In this document: piece by piece, positions 24,751 through 33,845 of the stretch
Numbering within the stretch: position 1 is the stretch's first letter
How the letters are laid out: each line of letters starts with the position of its first letter
Assembly (NCBI GenBank): GCA_934644965.1
Contig: CAKUDG010000001.1
Coordinates: forward strand, 297,064-361,063
DNA from: an uncultured Victivallales bacterium
GTDB taxonomy: Bacteria > Verrucomicrobiota > Lentisphaeria > Victivallales > UBA1829
DNA length: 64,000 nt
Direction of reading: 5' to 3'
Notes under the pieces: generated by a model
What the model was told of the DNA's origin: nothing
Database searches by the model: none
Seen by the model: the letters and a program-made list of their open reading frames with translations, nothing else
Translations under genes and position numbers: made by a program

Positions 24751-26350
24751 GATGTTCTATTCCTGTATATCCCATTGCATTCCATTTTGTTCCGTGATCC
24801 AGTCCATGAATCGTCTTTTCCCAGTAGAAGGGATTCGTGACAAACTGCCAGGCTCCCTTCCACGCGCCGATGGAAATCAGAACCCAGTAAAACGGCATCA
24901 GCAGCGCCCACGGTATCAGAAAATAAAATCTCCTCCGCAGACACGCAGCCAGATGCACCAGCACAAGAAACAGATTGGACAGAAACAACAGCACGCTCCC
25001 GCAGAAAAACACCTGCGACATCAGCGACTGAAACACATTCTCCCCCTCCCCCGCATAAATCAGCGGCCACGCACGGATGGAAAAATTCCCGATCTGAATC
25101 CCCCGATACAGTTCCTCCCCCGTATGCGGCCCCGTCATCAAAGACATCAGCGATTCCCCGGAAGCCATCCCGTGAATCAGAAGAACCCCGTACAGCAAAA
25201 TCAGCGGCCAGTACACCAGATTCAGCAGCATCATCAGCACGGATCCACCCACAAGAATGTAACACCCCGCCGCCCCGCGCAGACTCAGTCTCCGGATCGT
25301 CTCCAGCGGATGTCTGAAATGGACAAGATGCGTCTGAATGAACCCCTTCACCCAGCGGGAACGCTGGCGCATCCAGTTCCAGAGGCGGGAATTGGCCTCC
25401 TCCCAGGTGGTGGAATCGAGAAGAACGGTCCGGTAAGCGTCCTCGTAGATGCGGATTCCGAGGTCGCAGTCTTCCGTGACGTTGAAGGGATCCCATCCCC
25501 CGATTTCCCGAAGTTCGCGCGTCTTGAAGTGATTGGACGTGCCGCCGAGCGGCATGGGAAGACGGAATCGCTGAAGACCGCCCAGAGTCAGATCAAAATA
25601 CGTGCTGTATTCCACGGTGAAAAACTTCGTCAGCCAGTTCTGGCGCGCATTGTAATAATTGAGTTTCGCCTGGACGCAGAGAAGTCTGCCGTCCGAATCC
25701 TCCTTCTCAAAAGCAAGGACGGCTTTCCGGAGCTGATCCGGTTCAGGAGCGTCCTCCGCATCATAAATGACGCAGTATTTCCCCCGTGCAGCTGCGAGCC
25801 CGTAATTGCAGGCGCGCGGTTTGGTCCGCGGACGCCCGTCCGGGACATTCACGATTTCGCACCAGACGGGCAGAGGACGTCTCTGAAGTGCGGCGCGCGT
25901 TTCGGAATCATCCGCTTCCAGGAGCAGTTTCACATCCAGTTTTTCCTTCGGATAATCCAGTCTTCCGATCCGCGCCAGAATTTTTTCCGCCACGGCGGAT
26001 TCCCGGTAGAGCGGGAGAAGAAGGGTATAGACGGGCAGGTCTTCATCGGGAGTCCGCCTGGTTTCCTCCCGCGCAAAACGAACCTCTCCGCTTCCCGCCA
26101 GGGAAAACAGCGCCGCTCCCATCCGCAGCAGTGCGGCTGCGCCGTAGCAGAGCATCAGAAACAGGCTCACAAGAAACACAAAACAGTCCCAGCGGAATTT
26201 CAGAAGGAAGAGAAGAAGGAGGAAACCGGCGGCGTAACAGAGTTTCTGTCTCCCGGTCATTGTGACGCAGGCGCAGCGCATGGGATTCCGTCTCACGAAA
26301 AGCTCGGTCAACGAATCCAGAGTGTTTTTCTGCTGCTGTTCTTCACGCAT
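24725..26350 (-). CDS. Membrane GT2 polysaccharide synthase (cellulose-synthase-like)
   Basis: 541 residues. Two N-terminal transmembrane helices (about 35-80) precede a GT2 domain. Processive-type motifs are LLPLYRES, LLLEADD, VIYDAEDAPEP (DxD-like metal/UDP site), TEDCDLGIRIY (the TED base) and QRSRWVKG (the QxxRW acceptor motif). At least four C-terminal helices follow. It should polymerise a sugar from a nucleotide donor and push the chain through the inner membrane. No PilZ domain is seen. It is first in a minus-strand group with a prepilin-like protein, a glycosidase and a PA14 protein, which may process or display the product. The polymer is unknown. Confidence 0.9.
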   Translation of the reverse strand: MREEQQQKNTLDSLTELFVRRNPMRCACVTMTGRQKLCYAAGFLLLLFLLKFRWDCFVFLVSLFLMLCYGAAALLRMGAALFSLAGSGEVRFAREETRRTPDEDLPVYTLLLPLYRESAVAEKILARIGRLDYPKEKLDVKLLLEADDSETRAALQRRPLPVWCEIVNVPDGRPRTKPRACNYGLAAARGKYCVIYDAEDAPEPDQLRKAVLAFEKEDSDGRLLCVQAKLNYYNARQNWLTKFFTVEYSTYFDLTLGGLQRFRLPMPLGGTSNHFKTRELREIGGWDPFNVTEDCDLGIRIYEDAYRTVLLDSTTWEEANSRLWNWMRQRSRWVKGFIQTHLVHFRHPLETIRRLSLRGAAGCYILVGGSVLMMLLNLVYWPLILLYGVLLIHGMASGESLMSLMTGPHTGEELYRGIQIGNFSIRAWPLIYAGEGENVFQSLMSQVFFCGSVLLFLSNLFLVLVHLAACLRRRFYFLIPWALLMPFYWVLISIGAWKGAWQFVTNPFYWEKTIHGLDHGTKWNAMGYTGIEHHGVEHAEP

Positions 26351-26652
26351 TTACGCCACCTTCGTTCTTTTTCCTTATTTTCCCTCTGACATCACGCGGA
26401 GGGAAAAGACAAAAAAAAGCAGAAAACCCGTCCACAAGCGTTTCCGGTCCATCTTCCGTCTTTTTAATATATCACAACAAACCAGGAAAATCTTACATCA
26501 TCCATCATTTTTTGTCATATTTTCCCGGTGATCCGCCTCCATCCGGGCGGAAGAGAAAAAAAAGATTTTTTTCTGAGGCGGGGTTTTAAAGAAAGATCCC
26601 CCGTGCTATAGTATGGTCCGCGACAGTTTCAATAAACAGAGACCCTCGGCTT
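26351..26652. other. Divergent promoter region GT2 / solute-binding protein
   Basis: 302 bp. It contains the plus-strand promoter at 26585-26612 and an AT-rich block with a minus-strand TATATT (26471-26466) that may serve the GT2 gene, although its -35 is weak. No gene is supported. Confidence 0.4.
26585..26612 (+). promoter_or_regulatory. Promoter candidate for SBP-PiT operon
   Basis: TTTAAA (26585-26590), 16 bp, TATAGT (26607-26612). Predicted start near 26619, about 34 nt before the ATG at 26653. Confidence 0.5.
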
Positions 26653-27795
26653 ATGAACAACAGACAAGTCCCACGGATCCGTTTTTTCTCTTTTGCCGCC
26701 CTTCTTCTTTTCGTTCTTTTTTCTCTTTTCTCCCTGCTTTCCGCCTGCGGAGGGACAGCGGGTGACCAGGGGGAAAAAATCAAAGTTGCCACCACTCTGA
26801 ATAAAAGCGAAGTGTTTCTGTACCTGACCGACTTCAAACGGCACCATCCAGACATCAAGCCGGAAATCGAATTTATGAAGGAGAACGAGATCCTCGATGC
26901 GCTCAGAAGACCGGAAAAGGACAGGCCGGACCTGCTCTGGGGCGTTTCTGCCGTCACACTGTCCCAGGCCCGGGACCAGGGGCTTCTGACTCCCTACGCC
27001 TGCCAGAGACTGGAGCACCTCGATCCCCGCTTTTATGATTCCGGGCGGAAAGTGCCCTCCTGGACCGGCATGAGAGCATACGCATCCGCCTTCGCCGTCA
27101 GCAATTATGAGCAGTACAAGGAAGGATTCCGCTCTCCCCGGAGCCATGAGGACCTGCTGGACCCGGCGTTCCGGAACAACATTATCGCGGTGGATCCGGA
27201 AACGAGTGCCAAGGGACTCAGTTTCGTCTCGCACATTCTGCGGAGCATGGGGGAGGAAAAGGGATGGAAATATCTGGAGGAACTCGATAAGAATGTCCGG
27301 AAATATGTACCGAGTTCCACCATTCCGCCGCGTCTGGCGGGAAGGAGCGGATGCATGGTGGGGCTTTCGATTCTGAACCGCTGTCTCGCCGAACAGAAGA
27401 AAGGCGCACCCATCAGTGTCCACGCGCCCGTCGACGGGCCGGCATGGGGCATCGAGGCCAATGCCATCGTCAAAAAGAAAGAAGACCGAAAGGAAAAGGA
27501 GGGCGCCGTCAGGAAATTCATGGACTGGACCTTTTCCGGGACCATGATGAAGATGTATTCCAGATCCTATCCGGCCGTCTCGGACAGAGAGATTGACAGG
27601 GAAATCGGAGATTCCGCCTGGGGAAGACGTCTCACCCTCCCCGAAAACGACATTGAGTGGACTGCGCAGCACAAACCCGCCATTCTGAAGGAATGGAAAA
27701 AACGTTTCGGTGCAAAAACCTCCTCCGCAGCCGGATCTGCAGACCGCGGGCACGGAGAGGAAGCGGCGCGCCAGACTCAGTTTCACCAGAGATAA
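26653..27795 (+). CDS. Extracellular solute-binding lipoprotein
   Basis: 380 residues. The lipoprotein signal ends in LLSACGG (Cys32 the lipid site). The mature part has the type II periplasmic-binding fold of the iron/polyamine/phosphonate-binding group: KVATTLNKSEVF at the start, RPDLLWGVSA, GMRAYASAFAVSNYE, a hinge with NIIAVDPETSAKG, and APVDGPAWGIEANAIVKK. Normally such a protein feeds an ABC importer, but no ABC permease or ATPase is nearby. Instead a PiT phosphate permease gene starts 15 bp downstream. Its ligand may be a phosphate ester or phosphonate, inferred from this neighbour only. The C-terminal tail is charged and low-complexity. Confidence 0.88.
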   Translation: MNNRQVPRIRFFSFAALLLFVLFSLFSLLSACGGTAGDQGEKIKVATTLNKSEVFLYLTDFKRHHPDIKPEIEFMKENEILDALRRPEKDRPDLLWGVSAVTLSQARDQGLLTPYACQRLEHLDPRFYDSGRKVPSWTGMRAYASAFAVSNYEQYKEGFRSPRSHEDLLDPAFRNNIIAVDPETSAKGLSFVSHILRSMGEEKGWKYLEELDKNVRKYVPSSTIPPRLAGRSGCMVGLSILNRCLAEQKKGAPISVHAPVDGPAWGIEANAIVKKKEDRKEKEGAVRKFMDWTFSGTMMKMYSRSYPAVSDREIDREIGDSAWGRRLTLPENDIEWTAQHKPAILKEWKKRFGAKTSSAAGSADRGHGEEAARQTQFHQR

Positions 27796-27810
27796 AAACG
27801 GAAAAAAATC

Positions 27811-29331
27811 ATGGAACACGGCATTATTTATATTGTTCTTGCAGCTCTGGCGGCCTCGTTCATGGCGTTCAACAACGGGGGAAACGACATAGCCAACGCC
27901 TTCGCTTCGGTCGTCGGATCCAAGGCTCTGAAAATGCGGACGGCAATCTTCATCGGCAGTCTCGTGACCTTTGCAGGAGCCCTCATTCTCGGCGGGAACG
28001 TGGCGGTCAAACTGGTTTCCGGGCTGATCCCGCCGACAACGTTCAACAATCCGCAGGAGTACATTATCGCCATGATCAGCGTGCTGATGGCGTCAGGAGT
28101 CTTCGTGTTCATTTCGACTCTGACATCCCTTCCGGTGAGTTCCTCGCATGCAATCGTGGGCAGTCTCACGGGCATCAGCATCTTCATCGCGGGCTGGGAG
28201 ACCGTGCAGTGGGATGTTCTGGGAATGATTGCGCTGGCATGGGTGCTTTCGCCTCTGATAGCGGCGGTTCTTTCCCTCTCGCTGAGCCGTTTCATCGAAG
28301 GCTTCGTCATCGGTTCGGGACCGGGAACGATCAAAAGGGTTCGCTTCTGGCTGCCGATTGTGGTGGCGGTGACGATCGTGGGGGGAATTTACGCCCTCTT
28401 TACCCTTACATCGCTCAAGAACAGCATCGGGATCGATGCGGACAAGCTCTTTGCTTCCAAATCCGCCGTCGAACGCCGCGACCGACAGACTGACCGAGCC
28501 GACAGAATCGCCTACGGCACCCAGCACATCCAGATCCTCATGGATAAAATGGACCGTGCGCTTCAGGAAGAGGAAACCCCCGTCAACAGCGAAAAGCTCA
28601 GCCTGATGGCCGACGACATCGAAAGAACCGCCCGGAAAATGTCCATGACCGCAAAAAACCTTTCCAGCGAATTCTCCGGTTACGCTCCGGCCATCTTCTA
28701 TCTGAAACGCTGGCATGTCCTGTCCATCTGCCTTCTGCTTCTGGTCCCCATCTATTTCCAGTGCCGCGCCTTCATCCACCGATGGCTCAAAGCCTGCGAC
28801 GATACACCGCACGGAGTGCAGAACGCCTTCAAAAACCTTCAGATCGGCAGTTCCTGCTATGTTGCCTTCGCCATCGGGTCCAATGATGTTGCCAACAGTA
28901 TCAGCCCGGTTCTCGCCATCTGCATGGTGGTGGAGGCAAACGGAATTCCGGAATCCTTCGATACCGCTATGCCGCTCTGGATCCTGATTCTCGGGGGACT
29001 GGCCATGGCGGCGGGAATCTCCGTCCTCGGGCACAGAGTCATGAAAACGCTGGGGGAAAAAATCACAACTATCAGCAACGCCAGCGGATTCTGCGTCGAT
29101 TTCTCCGTCGCGACGACTGTGGTGGGGGCGTCCGCTCTCGGCCTTCCGATCAGCACAACCCATGCCGCGACAGGCGCCATCACCGGAGCGGGTCTTTCCA
29201 AGGGAGCGAGGAATGTGCATCTGGCGGTGCTCTCCAAAATCATTCTCGGGTGGCTGATCACCATTCCGGCCTCGGTGGTCCTGACCATCGGAATTTTCCG
29301 CGCGATGCTCTTTTTCTTCTCCGTTTCCTGA
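27811..29331 (+). CDS. pit: PiT-family inorganic phosphate transporter
   Basis: 506 residues. It shows the duplicated PiT signature: NNGGNDIANAFASVVGSKAL in the N-terminal half and AIGSNDVANSISPVLA in the C-terminal half. Conserved PVSSSHAIVGSLTG and PISTTHAATGAITGAG are the mirrored ion-binding repeats. About ten transmembrane helices are split by a ~110-residue hydrophilic central loop (about 215-310). The family carries phosphate as metal-phosphate/H+ or Na+ symport across the inner membrane. It sits 15 bp after the solute-binding lipoprotein gene and should be co-transcribed. No PhoU-like gene (the usual partner) is adjacent. Confidence 0.94.
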   Translation: MEHGIIYIVLAALAASFMAFNNGGNDIANAFASVVGSKALKMRTAIFIGSLVTFAGALILGGNVAVKLVSGLIPPTTFNNPQEYIIAMISVLMASGVFVFISTLTSLPVSSSHAIVGSLTGISIFIAGWETVQWDVLGMIALAWVLSPLIAAVLSLSLSRFIEGFVIGSGPGTIKRVRFWLPIVVAVTIVGGIYALFTLTSLKNSIGIDADKLFASKSAVERRDRQTDRADRIAYGTQHIQILMDKMDRALQEEETPVNSEKLSLMADDIERTARKMSMTAKNLSSEFSGYAPAIFYLKRWHVLSICLLLLVPIYFQCRAFIHRWLKACDDTPHGVQNAFKNLQIGSSCYVAFAIGSNDVANSISPVLAICMVVEANGIPESFDTAMPLWILILGGLAMAAGISVLGHRVMKTLGEKITTISNASGFCVDFSVATTVVGASALGLPISTTHAATGAITGAGLSKGARNVHLAVLSKIILGWLITIPASVVLTIGIFRAMLFFFSVS

Positions 29332-29400
29332 ATCCGTTTCCTGGAACTGAGACAGAAATTGTGGGGAAAAAGAGACAGCGGAGAAAAGCTGCCCGTCTCG

Positions 29401-30567
29401 TCAATCCAGTTTCCGTTTGAAAAACCATCCGGCGAAGAGCAGAAAAACCACTGTCAGCCCCGCAAGGGGAAGAAGATTTTCAAAGGCAACGCTCCAGGTC
29501 ATGTTCTTCAGAAAAATTCCCTTGATCAGAACGAGGAAATACCGGAGCGGATCCGCCAATGAAATCCACTGGAGCCATTCCGGCATGTTTTCGACGGGAG
29601 TGGCGTAACCGGAAATCATCACGGCAGGAACGGTGAAGACAAAGACCCCGAGTATCGCCTGCTGCTGCGTCTTGCTCAGAGAGGAAATGAACAGGCCCAC
29701 TCCGGTCACCGAACAGATGAATACGGCAATGCTCAGATACAGCATCAGGAGCGAACCGATGAAGGGAATCCGGAAGCAGAGCACCGTGGCAAGAAACATT
29801 CCCGTTGCCTGAACGAGTCCGATCAGAAGCGAAGGGACGGTCTTCCCGATCAGGATTTCGGTGGTACTCAGAGGGGAAACCAGCAGCTGGTCGAAGGTGC
29901 CGAACTCCCGTTCCCTGGCAACGGAAAGCGCCGGGATGGTAATACCCATCACCATGCAGAGAATCCCGATCAGACACGGGAGGGTGAACCACATATATTC
30001 CAGATTCGGATTGTACCAGTTCCGCGTAATGACGAAAGGCTGGTAGTCCAGGAATTCCTTCTGCAGGGACCCGGAAGAGGAGGAGAAAGAGGAGGAAGCG
30101 GTGGCGCCGCCGGTAATCGCATTGCGGAAGAGAACACGCGAAGCAATGATTTCCGTCACATAGCCGCTGACAATCTGGGCGACATTGCTTTTGCGCCCGT
30201 CCAGAGTAAGCAAAACGGAACTCTTCTCCCCGTTCTGCAGGCGCTGGGAGAAATCCGGCGGGAAGTGCAGTACCCCCACTCCCTGCTGAGTATCCATGAA
30301 TGTTTCCGCCTGTGCTTCCGTTTCCAGAAAGGTGAGACTCGTGAAATATGGGGAATTCCGGAAGGATTCCGTCAGGCGTAAAGCCTCGGGTCCGGTGTCC
30401 CGGTTGAGAATCCCCAGGGAAATATTCCGGATCTCCATGGTCGAGGCAAAAGAAAAAATGAAGAGCTGAAGCAGAGGCGGGACAATAATAATGATCCGCG
30501 TCTTCACATCCCGCAGAATGGTCTGCATTTCCTTGATGACAAGGGTTTTAATCCGAAGAAACACCAT
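29401..30567 (-). CDS. ABC-2 type efflux permease, YbhR-like
   Basis: 388 residues from the ATG at 30567; a TTG at 30576 is an alternative, with GGAAGGAG upstream of both. One N-terminal helix is followed by a ~150-residue extracytoplasmic domain, then five helices with the ABC-2 core (AREREFGTFDQLLVSPLSTTEILIGKT). This matches YbhR of the E. coli ybhGFSR drug/cation efflux system. It is the last gene of the minus-strand operon, but a 257-bp gap to the preceding permease suggests separate control or mRNA processing. Confidence 0.88.
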   Translation of the reverse strand: MVFLRIKTLVIKEMQTILRDVKTRIIIIVPPLLQLFIFSFASTMEIRNISLGILNRDTGPEALRLTESFRNSPYFTSLTFLETEAQAETFMDTQQGVGVLHFPPDFSQRLQNGEKSSVLLTLDGRKSNVAQIVSGYVTEIIASRVLFRNAITGGATASSSFSSSSGSLQKEFLDYQPFVITRNWYNPNLEYMWFTLPCLIGILCMVMGITIPALSVAREREFGTFDQLLVSPLSTTEILIGKTVPSLLIGLVQATGMFLATVLCFRIPFIGSLLMLYLSIAVFICSVTGVGLFISSLSKTQQQAILGVFVFTVPAVMISGYATPVENMPEWLQWISLADPLRYFLVLIKGIFLKNMTWSVAFENLLPLAGLTVVFLLFAGWFFKRKLD

Positions 30568-30824
30568 TGACTCCAAATACTCCTTCCAATGACTCGGGGA
30601 AAGTGATGTTTCCCGGGGTCTTCACTGCTTCACTTCTTCCTGATGATTCAGAATGATTCAAAGATTCAGGAACGGATTCCGTTTTCCTCCTTACATTTTC
30701 ATTCATGCTCTTCATCTCTCCCTTTTTCTTCACAGACATCCCATATTTTCTTCCGATTTACGCGGGAGGGGGCGGGGAATAGGGAAAAAGGCTGTTTCCC
30801 GGGGAGGTCGTCGTCTTTCATTTA
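30568..30824. other. Gap within the ybh-like operon
   Basis: 257 bp between the two permease genes. GATTCA occurs three times at 30644-30671. A GGGAAA/TTTCCC inverted repeat (30780-30800) lies just after the upstream permease stop on the minus strand. No gene is supported. Confidence 0.35.
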
Positions 30825-31943
30825 TCACTCCAGATTCCGGCGGGTTCTCCAGAAAGTCAGGAGAATGAGCAACACACTCACAAGGGCCATGAAGATCACG
30901 TTCGGGATCAGGATCTCGCGGACATTTCCCACAAGAAAAAGGCTGTGCAGGCAGGATATGAAGTATTTTGCCGGAATGATCTTCGTCAGGATCTGAATTG
31001 CGGCCGGCATGGAGTTGATTTCAAAAATAAAACCGGAAAGCATGAGTGTGGGCATGAAGGCGAGGAGAAGTGCCAGCTGGCAGGCAACGAACTGGTTGCG
31101 CGCAACGGTCGAAATCAGCAGTCCCAGCCCCAGAGCCGTCAGCATGAAGACCGCCCCCACACTGAAAAGCAGCAGCAGCGACCCGTGGAACGGCACGCCG
31201 AAAACCAAAATGATTCCCGCCGCGGACATAATCATCGAAAGCATTCCCAGAATGAAATACGGAATGAGTTTCCCGAGCAGCAGTTCGGCCCGGGTGACGG
31301 ATGTGGTGAGAAGCGCCTCCATGGTCCCGCGTTCCCATTCTCTGGAGATAACCAGCGCTGTCAGAAGAGTCCCGGTGACGGTCATAATGAGAGCAAGGGC
31401 TCCAGGGAGAAGGAAATCCCTGCTCTCCAGCTGGGGATTGTACCAGACCCGGCTTTCGACGGAGACATCCTGGCGCTTCCCCGTCCCGCGCAGCATGGAA
31501 TTCTGCTCCAGAAAGTTCGAGTATACTCCGGAAGCGTAGTTCGACACATATTTTGCCGTATTGGGCTCGCTTCCGTCAGCAATGACCTGCAGCGGGGGGA
31601 TGGAAATCCCCTGCTCCAGTTTCCGGGAGAAGTCGGGGGGAATGACGACAATCCCGCGGAGTTCCGTGCTCATCAGCTCTTTTTCAAACGCTTCCCTGCG
31701 CGTATCGACCTTCACTTCCAGAAAAGGATCGCTGACGAAGGCGCCCGCCAGAGCGCGCACGGCACTGCTTTCATCCTGAATCACAAGCCCGATTCTCAGA
31801 CAGTTCATGTCAAGAGAAACCGCATAAGCATAAATGATGATCAGGATCACGGGCAGGACAAAGGCCACCAGAATGCTTCCGGGATCCCGGAAAATCTGGC
31901 ATGTTTCCTTCGCCATCAATGCTTTGAGTCTGGAAAAACTCAT
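30825..31943 (-). CDS. ABC-2 type efflux permease, YbhS-like
   Basis: 372 residues from the ATG at 31943, which begins 8 bp after the ATPase stop; longer in-frame starts overlap the ATPase gene and lack homology. Layout: MSFSRLKALMAKE cytoplasmic start, helix 1 (VLPVILIIIYAYAVSL), an extracytoplasmic domain with GIVVIPPDFSRKLEQG (shared in form with the YbhR-like partner), then five helices with ISREWERGTMEALLTTSVTRAELLLGK. It should form a heterodimeric channel with the YbhR-like permease. Confidence 0.9.
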   Translation of the reverse strand: MSFSRLKALMAKETCQIFRDPGSILVAFVLPVILIIIYAYAVSLDMNCLRIGLVIQDESSAVRALAGAFVSDPFLEVKVDTRREAFEKELMSTELRGIVVIPPDFSRKLEQGISIPPLQVIADGSEPNTAKYVSNYASGVYSNFLEQNSMLRGTGKRQDVSVESRVWYNPQLESRDFLLPGALALIMTVTGTLLTALVISREWERGTMEALLTTSVTRAELLLGKLIPYFILGMLSMIMSAAGIILVFGVPFHGSLLLLFSVGAVFMLTALGLGLLISTVARNQFVACQLALLLAFMPTLMLSGFIFEINSMPAAIQILTKIIPAKYFISCLHSLFLVGNVREILIPNVIFMALVSVLLILLTFWRTRRNLE

Positions 31944-31950
31944 CTTTTTT

Positions 31951-33843
31951 TCATTCCGCTCCTTTCTTTCCGGACAAGGACGGGGAGGAAGAGAGTACAA
32001 AACCGGAAGATGCGGAGGTGCCGCCAGATACAAGGTCAATGAAAGCGTCCTCCATCGTCGGATCCGGACGGGCGAATTCATCGCGTACTCTCGCCTTCAG
32101 TTCATCCGGAGTTCCTTCCGCAATGGCCTCCCCGCGGTAGATCAGGCTGATCCGGTCGCAGTATTCAGCCTCCTCCATGAAATGCGTCGTAATCATGACT
32201 GTGACCCCCTTCTCCACCAGGCTGTTGATATGGATCCAGAATTCCCTCCGCGTGACAGGTGAAACTCCGGAAGTCGGTTCGTCGAGGAACAGCACCGAAG
32301 GATTATGCATCACGGCGCACGCGAGTGAAAGCCGTTGTTTGAATCCCAGAGGCAAATCTCCGGCGTTTTCATTCAGATACTCCTTGAAGCCGAAGATTTC
32401 CGTCATGCGTCCGATTCTTTCCGCCGCCCGTTTTCCTGAGAGCCCGTAAATTCCGGCGAAAAAATCCAGATTCTGCTTCAGGCTCAATCCTTCGTAAAGA
32501 GAAAACTTCTGCGCCATATAGCCAATGCGGCTGCGGGCGAGCGACGCGGATTTCATCAGATCGAATCCTTCAATCGAAGCCGATCCGGAACTTGCCCTGA
32601 TCAGTCCGCAAAGCATTTTGAAGGTGGTGGACTTCCCCGCCCCGTTCGGGCCGAGCAGGCCGAAGATCTCACCGCGGCGGATCCGGAAGGAAATCCTGTC
32701 GGCGGCGGTAAAGGAACCGTATCGTTTCGTCAGGGAATCTGCACGGACCACGATTTCGGATCCTCTGCCGCAGTCGGGGAAAAATCCCGCGAGCGCGGAA
32801 TCGGGAGGAGGACTCCCCCCAAGGAGATCCATGAACGCATCCTCGAAACGGGGCCTGACGGGAAGAAACACTCCGTCTTCAGCCTCCTTCTCCTCCGTGG
32901 AAAAGGGACGGACTCCGGAAAGCTCTGAGGAAGGTACCGTTTCCACAGGCTGAGTCGCTGTTTCCGCAAGTTTCTCCATTTTCACAAGTCCCGAAGTTTC
33001 AGCTGGTTCCTCCGTCCCTGGATTCCTCTGACAGCGGAAGACAAGCCGGATGGAAGCGCCCTGGATCACTGCATCCGCGACGTCATTCCGGCGTAGGAAT
33101 CCCCCCAACGCTCTTCTCTTGTCTCCACTCTTCGGCTGAAACAGCATCACGCGCCCTTCGAGGCGGGAAGTCAGATCCGCCGGAACGCCCGAAAAAAGGA
33201 TTTTTCCTTCGTTCAGCAAAATGACCTTGTCACACCGTTCCGCTTCGTCGAGATAGGAAGTGGACCACAGGATGCTCATTCTCCCATCCATCAGACTCTT
33301 CACCATCGCCCAGAGCTCTCTGCGCGAAACGGGATCGACTCCGACTCCAGGTTCATCCAGCAGCAGAAGTCCCGGATGCCCCAGCAGTGCGCATGCCAGT
33401 CCCAGCTTCTGCTTCATTCCGCCGGAGAGTCTTCCCGCAAGACGGCCGGTAAAGCGTTTGAGATCGGTGAATTCGAGCATCTTTTCAAAGGCGCTTGCCT
33501 CCTCTTCCGCGGAAAGGTCGTGAAGCCGGGCGTAAAGGCGGAGATTCTCCAGAACGCTGAGGTCTTCGTAAAGGCCGAATTTCTGCGGCATATATCCGAT
33601 CAGACCGGCGAGGTTCGACTTCTCCCCGGAAAAGACATTCCATCCGGCGACGCGGACCGAACCGGAATCCGGTTCCATCAATCCCGTGATGACGCGGATC
33701 AGGGTGGTTTTCCCGGCTCCGTCGGGTCCGACCAGACCGGTGATTTTCCCCTGCGGAAGGGAAAGGCTCAGATTGTCCAGAGCCGTCTGACCGTTGAAGG
33801 TCTTTGTCAGACTGGCGATTTCGACAATGTCGGACATCGTCAT
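31951..33843 (-). CDS. Double-ATPase ABC subunit, YbhF-like
   Basis: 630 residues with two ABC modules. Module 1 has Walker A GPDGAGKTT, signature LSGGMKQKLGLA and Walker B LLLLDEPGVGVD. Module 2 (about residue 370 onward) has Walker A GPNGAGKSTT, signature region LPLGFKQRLSLA (degenerate LSGG) and Walker B VLFLDEPTSGVSP. A ~100-residue linker with low-complexity acidic sequence joins them. E. coli YbhF has the same tandem form. It starts 2 bp after the HlyD-like gene stop and powers export by the two ABC-2 permeases. The degenerate second signature suggests asymmetric ATP use. Confidence 0.93.
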   Translation of the reverse strand: MTMSDIVEIASLTKTFNGQTALDNLSLSLPQGKITGLVGPDGAGKTTLIRVITGLMEPDSGSVRVAGWNVFSGEKSNLAGLIGYMPQKFGLYEDLSVLENLRLYARLHDLSAEEEASAFEKMLEFTDLKRFTGRLAGRLSGGMKQKLGLACALLGHPGLLLLDEPGVGVDPVSRRELWAMVKSLMDGRMSILWSTSYLDEAERCDKVILLNEGKILFSGVPADLTSRLEGRVMLFQPKSGDKRRALGGFLRRNDVADAVIQGASIRLVFRCQRNPGTEEPAETSGLVKMEKLAETATQPVETVPSSELSGVRPFSTEEKEAEDGVFLPVRPRFEDAFMDLLGGSPPPDSALAGFFPDCGRGSEIVVRADSLTKRYGSFTAADRISFRIRRGEIFGLLGPNGAGKSTTFKMLCGLIRASSGSASIEGFDLMKSASLARSRIGYMAQKFSLYEGLSLKQNLDFFAGIYGLSGKRAAERIGRMTEIFGFKEYLNENAGDLPLGFKQRLSLACAVMHNPSVLFLDEPTSGVSPVTRREFWIHINSLVEKGVTVMITTHFMEEAEYCDRISLIYRGEAIAEGTPDELKARVRDEFARPDPTMEDAFIDLVSGGTSASSGFVLSSSPSLSGKKGAE

Positions 33844-33845
33844 AG

